Positions 10,750 through 21,185 of a stretch of 64,000 nt of DNA are shown piece by piece. Origin of the DNA: Hofstenia miamia (Eukaryota > Xenacoelomorpha > Acoela > Hofsteniidae). Numbering within the stretch: the stretch's first letter is position 1; the number at the start of each line of letters is the position of its first letter. Position numbers and translations under genes: made by a program. Where the stretch lies: assembly GCA_900660155.1 (NCBI GenBank), contig CABFPE010000490.1, positions 557,455 to 621,454 on the forward strand, in the 5' to 3' direction. The notes under the pieces are model-generated. The model was not told the origin of the DNA. It ran no database searches and was given only the letters and a program-made list of their open reading frames with translations.

Positions 10750-11501
10750 ATTTCTAAGATTATTAGCGAATTTTTCAATCGCGTATTTTCCCAATTTAGA
10801 GCAAGTAAAAATATTATATCTTTGACTAAGATTTTTTTAATACATCTTGCTAATTACTGGGATCTCTTACTCGTTGGATGATTAAGCGAGAGAATATATC
10901 AGCGAAGAGGAAAGACAGCAGGGATTCCTTGCAGCGCAAGGGTCAATTCTAAAAAATAAATATCTAATTGTTTTAAGTTTTTTGGATCTACATGTAATTG
11001 AGTTGTTTCAAAAAAACTGAACATCCAGCAACTATTATAAACTCAGTTATTACGATTTTTAACAATGTGCTAAGTATTTCTAAAAAAATAATTATGAGCT
11101 TCTAATATTAATATCTGCTTTTTGTAAAGTTGTCATTCGAAAACTAAAGACTGTTCATGTTTAATAAACAAAACTGAATATATTATTTTGAATCGACCAT
11201 TTGTTTTGTCGGAATATTGTAAAGAAGATTTTAATGAAAAACTGAATTTTGTAAGTCATGATTCTGAAAGTGAAAATTTGATCATTATTTTCTTCTGTAT
11301 GAACTTTATTTTACAAGGCTCCCGCTCTATTATACCCTTTATTTAGAAAAACTTTTAAAAAAATTTAGATGTCTTTGAGAACTTTTTTTTGTGGCATGCT
11401 ATTTTTCTGTTACTTTAAAGATAAACTGTATCAATTGCGTATTCAAATTTGAACATGCAAAATGGCTGCTTTTTATGAATTAGTGTAATATATATTTTTA
11501 G
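10750..11501 (+). other. AT-rich interval, probably intron of the NmrA-like gene
   Basis: No coding signal was found. It ends in a T-rich tract with AG at 11500-11501 that serves as acceptor for the next exon. No upstream NmrA exon (Rossmann GxxGxxG) was found in the window on plus, so that part lies outside it, in a gap or has been missed. Confidence 0.4.
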
Positions 11502-12026
11502 GTATACGCGCAAATTTTTTCATGAATCATCTTTTAAAGAATGAACAGGAACGAATAAAGGATGAAGGCTTGTTCAGTGTGCCTTNGCTCTTGTAAGAAT
11601 TCATTTGTTAGCACCAACGATGTTGCAGAAGCTGCTGCTGTGTGCCTCATTGAAGGACCTGAAAAGCATGGTAATAAATGTTATGATATTACCGGGCCCC
11701 AAACGCACTCTATGTATGACGTCGCTGCTGTTTTGAGCAAGGTAATGAAGAAAACTATTACATATGAGCCTCAAGACATGGTTCAGTTCAAAAAAGACTT
11801 TGGTACTAATCGAGCAGAGGTTTTTGTTTATCTTACAAATGGTTTTTTCACTCGATGTTCTCCAGACTTTTATAATCTCACTGGCAGAAGACCTACAACA
11901 TATGAAGAGTATCTCACCACTAAAGGGCAGGCTGGAGAAACTGGACTTGAGGAATTATTCCAAGCAGGCATCTTTAAAAAGGGAGAAGATAAGTTCGCAA
12001 ATCTTGCTGATGTGAAACGCGATTAG
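11502..12026 (+). CDS. NmrA-like / atypical SDR family protein, terminal exon
   Basis: This is the C-terminal half of an NAD(P)-binding NmrA-like protein. After the acceptor AG at 11500-11501 the exon reads RANFFMNHLLKNEQERIK, matching the family's block with the F-M-x-N pattern, and after the n at 11586 it continues FVSTNDVAEAAAVCLIEG, CYDITGPQTHSMYDVAAVLS and TGRRPTTYEEYL, ending at a TAG at 12024-12026. VSTNDVAEAA and the D-I-T-G-P block are hallmarks of these extended SDRs, which bind NAD(P)H as redox sensors or quinone reductases. The N-terminal Rossmann part is not seen. The frame changes at the n, so one or two bases there are wrong and the gene itself is probably intact. About 170 residues are present. 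Confidence 0.85.
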
Positions 12027-12039
12027 GCAATTTGAATTC

Positions 12040-12045
12040 AATAAA
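12040..12045 (+). terminator. polyadenylation signal AATAAA
   Basis: AATAAA lies 14 bp after the NmrA-like stop codon, followed by a T-rich stretch. This is a normal 3' end for that gene with a very short 3' UTR. Confidence 0.7.
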
Positions 12046-12049
12046 TATT

Positions 12050-13974
12050 TTTTTACATTATGCTGCTCGTTGCATTTTCTTTTTGCTAGAATTATTGCAA
12101 ATTCATTTGATCAATTTATCAATTTAGAAAAAATTTACTTAATATATCGCAATTTTTGCTTGACCTATGTAGAGCACTTAGTTCAATGGACTAGGAAATA
12201 TCAACTTGATTAGAACATTTTTTTCCAGTTGAAATATTTCAATATAGTAATTTTTATTTTTGACCGAATTTGTTTTTTCAAATGATGCAAAAAATTATTT
12301 CCTGTAAACATAAAGAATGCTTTAGACCCAGTATTTAGTTTATCGCAATGGTTCTGCACAACCATTAGTCGTTGCAATATCGAATAAGTGAGGCGGTTCC
12401 AGGGACGGATATGCGCCGGGTAATGCCTGGATTAGGCCAAGGCATTCTTCTAAATTTAAGCTTAAAATCTTCAATTTCAGTGTGTAGATTTTATTCGAAA
12501 TTTCTAAAAGCAAATTTTGGTGTAGGAAACCGAAAAATTGGAGAAACTGTTTTTGACAATTATAAAAATGGGCCAAATTGACAATCATTCAAATGGTGCG
12601 CACATTGAACAATTATTATAAATTCCTTTAAATGCTTATCACATTTCATTTTAGTTCTGCTCATATTTATTCTTTATACATTTTGCTATTGTTTTACTTT
12701 CTAGAGCATTCGTGGGACACGTGGTAGATTCATTTGTTATTTTTTATATGGAAGATTAAAGTCATTGGAGATTGGTTCTTGATTTTCATTGGTGTTTTTT
12801 TTATATTAGATATAGAATTGCAAAGTTTATGCAGTGTGCTCGTGCTCGCAAGAACCGACTATTCGCGATGAAAAGCATTGTTTGTAATTATTTCATTGAT
12901 TTTGACAAAAGTTACAAAGAAATTATTAGTGTTAGAATTTTGATGCATTCCTATTTTAAACCAAAATCACTGAATGTTTTTTTAGCATTGCTTAATCTAT
13001 GTTACATATACATGTATTTGTTTTAACTCCCGTTTGGCTAATAGGCTCCTTTGGTGCCTCCACATAATTTGTTAGCAAAATTGTACGTAAAGTATGCCGC
13101 TGATATTGTTTATAATTCTTGAATTTGCCTATCTATGTCCTTTGGTAGGTAGCTGAAACAAAGTTCAGTTGCGCATTTGGTGAAAAGTGCAGTTGGCTGA
13201 TGAATTCCTTTGCGGACCTTACAACTTTATACAGCATTGTGGAGTTTTTTGTGTATCAGTTTTGGAGTATCCGCAACGCGCACATGTTCAATGAAATGGC
13301 ACATTGTTAGTTAATTGCATTGATAATTCATCCATTTATATAGATGCGAACGATGACAACATTAACCCTTTTCCTACCAATGTACCTTAAATGGAACATG
13401 ATCTTTAGAAGGCCTCAAAAGTAAAGAGTTTCGTTTTATTCAAATTTAAGTGATTGATATGCTCTAAGTAGTTCTTCTTTAATGCCTAGCAATTCATTAC
13501 TGTTTCAAAGTGGAATTGTTTACATAAGCATAGATAAATATAAAATTACAAAAAGTTGTGATAACAGGGTGAGAAATTTCAAAAGGAGATTCGAGTGTTT
13601 TGCAAAGGTTTGAGTTTTTATTGTGTAAGTGTATTTTGTAGATGACAACCAAAAGTATGTATATATGTGAGTTTATTGCTAAAACTTTGTACGTTGTTTG
13701 TTTATTCAAGTTGAACTTTTGATGTTCTATTTATGAAACATTAGAGGGTTTTCATGCAATGTTATTTTTATACGCTGAATATTATTGCAGGCGATAAGCT
13801 TACTGTTTGGTTAGTTGTAGAATCTATGGTTACCCCTTCATTATCTGCACAAAGTAAAAACTTTATTACTATTACCATATAGAAGCTAAAGGACAGTCCA
13901 CTACGTCACACTAAGTGAAATGTCTGAGGAAAAAAATGTTTGGCTTAGTCGTAGGTTGCAAAACTTGCAATAAA
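12050..13974. other. no gene recognised
   Basis: AT-rich DNA. The open stretches (for example 12772-13026) have skewed composition and no domain. Confidence 0.4.
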
Positions 13975-14310
13975 TGTGATCAAGCCGTCATAATGCAGAT
14001 GAATTTGCAGCTGACAGAGCGTTCTGTATGACTTCTGATCTAAATGAGTCATTAGTCCACCACACTGACGTTATGAAAAAAGATGTCTCATTTAGAATTT
14101 TGGTGATATATTGTGATGTACGTGCTGAAATTGAAGAAGCCCTGTGGAAAACCATCTTCAAACAATCGTATAAGAGGTCTGTTTTGATGGTGTCAACCAC
14201 ATTTCTGCCTCTATTTCAAATGTAAAGTTTGCAAACAAATACAAAAACTCTTTCAACAAAATTTGATGTCTGACCTTACACAGAAAGAGGCAAAACGTGC
14301 TTCAAACAGT
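13975..14310 (+). other. possible LINE remnant (pre-RT segment)
   Basis: One frame reads ALWKTIFKQSYKR, and after a shift FDGVNHISASISNVKFANK and YKNSFN. The FWKTI...DGVN...FANxYxxxFN order resembles the linker before a LINE RT. It is short and has two frames, so the support is weak. Confidence 0.25.
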
Positions 14311-15654
14311 TTAACCAGCGATGATGTGGTTAGCGTTAGGAACGCCAATACGAAAAAAACTTTTATTTTCACCTTTAGTGCATGATTCAAGTGTATTGTT
14401 TTGTTTTCATTGGTCAGTAAAATTTAAAAACATATTTGAAAGCCTCCAATGTTCAACAAATGGAACATGATATAAGTTCTACATATGTCATATATAAAAA
14501 TATAGATGTCATTAATGTCAGGTAACCTAAAATGATTACTTCTGAAAAAAGATTTAAATTTTTGTCACTAATTCTTCTCTCTGTAGGATAAAGGTTAATT
14601 ATGCCAATAGTAAGGAAGAGTTTGTCATTGTTAAAGTTTATATGATGACATCCGGGCATTCAGTCTCTTGGGGATGATTTTATACTTATATTGTGAAATT
14701 ACGTTCAAGGGTAAAAATCACCAGCCATCCAAGGTACAACTAGATCCGTAAACGCTATTAGATAGCAGCCTGGCATTTTGCTACATCATCTGACGTCCTC
14801 CTTAATCTGAAATGGGATTGGCAACAATTATCCGTTCGAATGTGGTAAGCTGATAGTTTCTTTTTGATTGCCAGCCTGATATTCGCATGCCATATGACAA
14901 TATATTTTGTGCCAATCATGCACCACCTTCATGAAATACGACATTTCCCGCAATCAGTTCAAAGAATTTCGTTCGCCCTATTAGCATTGATAATATACAT
15001 GCAAGCTTCATCAGACGAAAAAAAGACAAACAGGCTCACAAGAGAATATCGGGACTAGTTGATGCGAAACTCAAAAGGTCATACATTGCTAGTGAGAGAA
15101 TGAGCATCTATGAGAACCACAAAGTGCCAATATCTTGCACTTATAATTGGTTTGTTTCATTTTAGTTTAATACTTTATTCATTGTTCATTTGTTTTGAGG
15201 GCCATCATGTTCTCTCCGTTCGGCGTTTTCTAAATTAGTGTATAAAGTGTTCACGCAGCTAATGATAATATATAATCTGGTTGGCATACTCACTTCCAAC
15301 AGATTTTCATTCAAAGTATCATAAGAATATTAGATGAATGCGCTGAATTTTCGAACAATTTTGCTTCTGTATAATGTCTTCCATGATGATGAAATTTTCA
15401 AAAATTGTCGTTCAATGAATTTATTGTACGATCTGCCGTTTTCATGAATATCTGCTGCAATGAGCCATAATCCCCAACATACGAATTAACAATTTCAAAT
15501 CAGAAGCATTTCATAGTCCTGGGAAATTATTCTCAATCATTTTTTCAAATTCTATGAAATCCAAAGACTAAGACGATTTTCAGGAACTGCAGCAATGATA
15601 ACCAAATTCTTAATGTCATTAGTTTTGTCCGTAGAATAGATTAAACCTAGGCTG
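14311..15654. other. no gene recognised
   Basis: AT-rich interval. Open frames of 60-70 codons occur on both strands but carry no motif. Confidence 0.4.
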
Positions 15655-16226
15655 CCGTAAAGTAAAGTAAGGTAAAGCAATTGTTTAACGGACATAATTA
15701 AATAATACCAAATGTATTAGGAAAAATGCAACTTACAAATATTAGAATATACTTTGATTTAGTTATGATATGCATGCGAGTGCCATTGTTTAACTTAAAA
15801 TTAATTAATTACATAATATTAATGTGATATATACTAAGACTGTAATCATTTGGTTACTTGGAAGATTTCGATATTAAGAATAACATTGGTTTAATAAAAG
15901 AGAAGATCCTCCCCAGTTTTAAATTCAAAGCAAATCTATTTGAAATAACAGGTATTTATCATTAGCTACAATCACAATCATAGACTACTACATTTAGTAG
16001 TCTATGCTACATTCAATCACACAATTCCACTATTAGACAATGTTTTTATTGTCAACAGCATGGAACTTTGTTTACCTAAATGCATGACTTACAGCAACAC
16101 AGAAAAACCAGTTGTAAGTAATTCTTTGTAAATATTGATTTCATTTATATTCTCTTTGTCTAATAAATTTTGAACGATTATCAAATTGAATCAATGTTTT
16201 TTATATTACTTTACTTTATTTTACGG
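15655..16226. mobile_element. candidate MITE with CCGTAAA termini
   Basis: The left end, from 15655, is CCGTAAAGTAAAGTAAGG. The right end, read inverted from 16226, is CCGTAAAATAAAGTAAAG. The pair bounds 572 bp with no coding frame and a perfect hairpin in the second half. The direct copy CTGCCGTAAAGTAAA also recurs just outside at 16241. No clear target-site duplication was found. Confidence 0.5.
15979..16006. repeat. perfect 12-bp inverted repeat, 4-nt loop
   Basis: CATAGACTACTA, loop CATT, then TAGTAGTCTATG: a perfect hairpin. It lies within the candidate MITE. Confidence 0.95.
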
Positions 16227-17100
16227 AAGACCCTGTACACTGCCGTAAAGTAAAAATATTTTAATTTACTATACTTACCGCTAGTGCACGACCAAACTAA
16301 GAGTGTTCTTTTGAAGAGACCACCGCCCCATCAATGCCAATTTTATGCACCAATGATAATCATTTTCAATTTGATAGCGAAAAGCTGTTTATCAAAATTT
16401 TCAAACAACTCTTAAAGCAAGCAAAAAAATTGTTGACAGATGATTATTAACCTATAGCAAAAAAACTTCATCCTATTGTAGTGACGAGCATCATATAGAA
16501 TACATTTAAAGTCAGGTAAAATGCTGAAGGCATAAAAAAGAAAATTTAAATAGCTCAAATGTTGAGTTTCTTGAAGTAAATGTTTTATTTCACTAGAAAT
16601 CCTCAATGTATCTAATTTAGGTTTGCCATGTTTAGCTTATGAGTAAAAATCCACAGATTCTACTAAACAATAAATCACAAAGTTGCCACATGTGAGCAAA
16701 TGTAAATATTGCTTAAAATTTCATATTCTAATCTATAAAGCAGAAATATATCATTACTATAATAGAAAACCTTTGGATCACAATAGAAACAGATTAAATC
16801 TCATGAAAGTATTGGATTATTGAAATCTTTGAGAATTGTCAAGGTTTCAAATTTTATATAATTCTACCTTTATTTGGATTTTAGAGAACTCGGAAGAGAA
16901 ATCTGTTATGAAGTTAAAAAAGAAACGCATCATTTATTTAACATGTTTCGGCACGCCGCTGCCATTTTCAAAAAGTTTCCCACTATAAAATTTTACAAAA
17001 TATTCATCAAATTACATTTTTTCATATTTTCGGTAAATTTAGTATGTATTTATATTCATCTTTTTTGTTTAAGCTTGGTTCCTTTAATTCTATATAAATT
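16227..17100. other. no gene recognised
   Basis: AT-rich. The plus frame at 16874-17110 has no start or motif that I trust. Confidence 0.4.
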
Positions 17101-17800
17101 GATTCAATGATGCTTAGTTGAAAATTATCAAATTTTATATGTAAATTTCATATCACAGTTCTTTAAATGATCAGATGGTCGATTGAATTTTGTGTTCTTT
17201 AATTCTTAATTGTAAATTTCTTAAAGTCTTTCCAATGTATTATACACCACAGTTGCAAGTTTTTTCATATAAAACTTTGGAAAGTTTTCAATCTTGGTTT
17301 TTGTTTTTAGTCCTATTAGATGTCTTAGTTTACTGGTCTTTAGTATAAAGCCTATCTTTAGAAATGATGGTGTGATTCTTTTCAGTTATTTCTGTAATTT
17401 AATGGATTGTATGCCTCGAAATTCAATATTAAAGATGTAATTGTATAAATAATCACTTTTTGTTTTTAGTTTCTTGACTTTGTAGTAGGTCTTCTAGTTT
17501 TTCTTTTATAATTCTATCGACTATATATGTTGGATATTCATTACGTTTTAATATATCTTTGATCTTTATGATTCATTTATGAATTTCTTCGGAATTATGA
17601 TCAATCATGAAATGTCGATGTATCAGACCTTTGATCAAAAATTTTTTGTATGCAAAAGGTACGTTTGAATGGTAGTTAATTACTAAATTTGTATCCGTTG
17701 GCTTGTTGTTGTATGATGACATAAATTTGTTCTTTATTCTATTAATAGATTTTGATTTGCAATATTCCATCGCATGAAAATGTTTAATTTTTTCTTATTT
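17101..17800 (-). pseudogene. Penelope-like element fragment (RT end and GIY-YIG)
   Basis: Minus translation gives the end of the RT (KPTDTNLVINYHSNVPFAYK, then KFLIKGLIHRHFMI at 17573-17770) and, after frame breaks, a GIY-YIG nuclease: KTCNCGV, then YIGKTLRNLQLRIKEH (about 17165-17265). T-D-T-N-L followed by YK..LI..LI.R and then GIY-YIG is the C-terminal half of Penelope-like retroelements. A stop replaces the residue between V and YIG. The copy is 5' truncated. Confidence 0.75.
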
Positions 17801-19687
17801 TTTATTCAGTTTTCAGCTCTAATATGTCTTTTGATTTGGTGAAGTGCTCTCGTCAGAGTACTATAAGGAGAAGAATAAAATACTTAACCTTTAGCTCAAC
17901 TAATACAAAGTAGGTGATGAAAGAGAAAAAGGCAACAACGCTAATAGAGATGCAATTAATGTTTTAGCATTGAAATGGAATCTGCATCAAGCAACGAATG
18001 GAATTGTGTCACAAAGAATTCACTGTTGCAAACAAAACAGATAACATCAAAGAATGAAATTTGTATAGTTGAATATATGCATAAATTTACTTATGCACTT
18101 TGTGGACTATATATATGAAACAAATTAATAAAGATGGTTCAAATTTTTATGAAAAACTCAAATAAGTAAATTTTATTTTATAGCATGTCCCCCAAGTATC
18201 ATTCAATCAAATTGACATTTCGAGTAGAGAATTCAGATCAAGTGACTTACGACGCTGTGCAATTGATTTTCAAGCTGTTTGGTAGTTGATAATAAAATAT
18301 TAGGCCGTGTCAAATAAAATTGGCAATTTTGACCCAACTATTTGTAACGCTATAAATAAAAGAAAACCTTGATGGAAGATGTTCAGGTTATTATCGAACG
18401 AGAAGGCGATTAGTTCTTTATTGCATGTGTTATAAATTGTGCTATTATTGTCTGGTAGAAAAACGAAATTATTTTGACACAACTCATATATTTTTGACTG
18501 CGAGATTTAAATCCTTAAATCATAAGATTCTCAAGCAGGTGCTATATTTTCTAATATTTTCTCCGTTTGTTAATCCGCCTTGAGATTCGCAATTAAAGCT
18601 GTAACAGAACTATTTTAGCATAACTCATTGTTACTTTCTTGTATTCCCATTTAATTCAAACAGTTAATAGTGAATTTCTGTACAATTTTTCTATTTATTG
18701 TAGAAAGAATTTTAATAGTAATTAAATAAAAATATATAATAAATCTCTATTTGAAATTAATGCTTGAAAGGCCATTTTGCTGTGTCCAAATTTTTAACTA
18801 GATTGTGAGCTACTACCCAGGTATGTTAAATGACACACATATATATATATAATATAAAGGAGAGAAACATAGTTGGAATTTGTGTATTTTTAACTAACGA
18901 TTAAAATGTTGCTTAGCTATTTTAAAATAATGGCTGTTCAACACAGAGGTGAACATTGTTCGGGCAGGCAAGTCTTTGGCCGAAATATTGGTAGAGATGA
19001 GCCTAAACATTTGCCGAAATTAAAAAATACCGACTACTATTGGATTGACTTTATATTAAATGTGCCAATCCGGGCTTGGCCCTAAATTTTCTGCTATGTC
19101 CATTTTTTGTTCAACATCTGTTGTTCTATCTTAGCCAGATGGCTTCAATCAAGGCATATGATGCCGTTGTTAACTCTAATTTTATATATTTTCTTATCGA
19201 ATTAAATATTGTTACTGACGTTTTTCTAATACATATTTCAATCGATTTATTAATCCGATACCGTTGCAAATTCCGGTTCAATTAAATTTATTTTTTGAGC
19301 AATCTACATTCAATTTGGAAAATCATTGGAAAATGTGCACTATCATATTAGCATTAAGTTATTATTAACGCTTAATAATAAATTATTTCTACACGTAGCC
19401 AATAATCAGCACATTGCCTTCATATGCAAAGTACTTCAATGACTCAAGATGAAATGATTGTGATATTTATTATGATTCTTTGTTTTTAAGGAATTTTAGT
19501 TTAAATAGAAACATAATCAGCAATAAATTTTGCTAATAATTAGCATAAGTTAAGAAAAGAAAATTACCGCACTAAATTTTTTAATAAAATTTGATGAAAT
19601 TGATTTTATGAATTTAACGAAAACATTTTGAATATATAATTTTCTATTTTATTTAATGTTGGTTTTAAAGTTAATATATAAGACGAT
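17801..19687. other. no gene recognised
   Basis: AT-rich DNA with an (AT)n run near 18838-18852. The open frame at 18300-18482 lies between short inverted GTGTCAAA motifs that could be remnants of a mariner-like MITE, but this is too weak to call. Confidence 0.35.
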
Positions 19688-20430
19688 TCAGCTGCTTTGT
19701 GTAAGTTGATCTTTCGCCTTGCATAATATTTTTAATTGAATTGATGACACAGATCTCTTATTCAATATTTCTTTTGAAGTTCTATGCGCTTGAATTTTTC
19801 TACATAATTGCCTTGAATTTATTCCAACATAATTGTCGCCATAGGCACATGTAATATTGTAAACAACGTTTGACAAACCTTCAAAATTATTAGGTGTTTT
19901 TAAATTGAGAATAGCTCTTTATGTCGTTGATATCATTCTCACATTTTCTTTTATAGATTTAATGTTTTTAAGATTTCTTATTAGGCAGCTTGTATGGAAT
20001 CCTCTGTATCTTAGTTTGAATGTATGCATAAATAACTTCTTGTTGTTTAAATTGCTATTGTTTTCAATTATCTTATTTATTGTCGCTTTAATATGGTGAT
20101 CTATGAACTAAATTGGGTATTTATTTTTTCTTAACACGGTCTTAAGTGATAAAATTTCTTGTTGAATTTCTTCATAACTTGAAAAAATATCAAAGATTTT
20201 ATGGATTTCACCGCGGATGAATGATCATTTATAGTTTATTGGAGATATTGCTTTGAAGTTCAAGACAAGATTTGTGTCTGTTGGTATTTTAAAAATCTTT
20301 GGAATAAAGTTTCCAGTTTTCGAATTATATTGACATTTAGAAAATGAAATGAGTTGCTCGATTCCTCTTCCATTGTAGATTGAACTTTGTCATCTAAACT
20401 GTTAAATTTCTTTAGTATATTTTCTGCTTT
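19688..20430 (-). pseudogene. second Penelope-like fragment with GIY-YIG domain
   Basis: Reading from about 20430 down: FHFLKCQYNSKTGNFIPKIF and TDTNLVLNFKAISPINYK (RT end), EEIQQEILSLKTVL, then FKLRYRGFHTSCLIRNLKNI, and the GIY-YIG module SNVVYNITCAYGDNYVGINS then RQLCRKIQAHRTSKEI (open 19688-19876). Order and spacing match Penelope-like elements, in which the nuclease follows the RT and cuts the target. It differs clearly from the copy at 17.1 kb, so at least two lineages are present. The stop at 19688-19690 follows soon after the nuclease. Several stops interrupt the RT part. Confidence 0.8.
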
Positions 20431-21185
20431 TTTGTAAACAAAATTGAGAATATATTATATTTTGTATGTTATTATTCTCATTTTTATGCATTTAATGTTT
20501 TTAAGATTTCTTATTAAGAACTTGTATAATTTCCTATATATTCTAATTTGAATGTATGTATGAATGACTTCGTAATGTGTCAATTGCTATTCTTTTCAAT
20601 TATCATATTTGTCATGCTTTTTGAACANGATTCAATGATGCTTAGTTGAAAATTATCAAATTTTATATGTAAATTTCATATCACAGTTCTTTAAATGATC
20701 AGATGGTCGATTGAATTTTGTGTTCTTTAATTCTTAATTGTAAATTTCTTAAAGTCTTTCCAATGTATTATACACCACAGTTGCAAGTTTTTTCATATAA
20801 AACTTTGGAAAGTTTTCAATCTTGGTTTTTGTTTTTAGTCCTATTAGATGTCTTAGTTTACTGGTCTTTAGTATAAAGCCTATCTTTAGAAATGATGGTG
20901 TGATTCTTTTCAGTTATTTCTGTAATTTAATGGATTGTATGCCTCGAAATTCAATATTAAAGATGTAATTGTATAAATAATCACTTTTTGTTTTTAGTTT
21001 CTTGACTTTGTAGTAGGTCTTCTAGTTTTTCTTTTATAATTCTATCGACTATATATGTTGGATATTCATTACGTTTTAATANTATAATTTCCTATATATT
21101 CTAATTTGAATGTATGTATGAATGACTTCGTAATGTGTCAATTGCTATTCTTTTCAATTATCATATTTGTCATGCTTTTTGAACA
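20431..21185. repeat. duplicated Penelope segments joined by single n bases
   Basis: 20629-21081 repeats 17101-17553 base for base as far as I can compare by eye (453 bp each) and has an n on both sides (20628, 21082). 20525-20627 is repeated at 21083-21185 (103 bp each). 20460-20627 also resembles 19927-20100, so it is a further Penelope relative. The pattern fits an assembly artefact (see findings). Confidence 0.9.

Noticed and set aside
18300-18482. Possible MITE with GTGTCAAA ends
   Set aside because: The inverted match is only about 8 bp and no target duplication was found.
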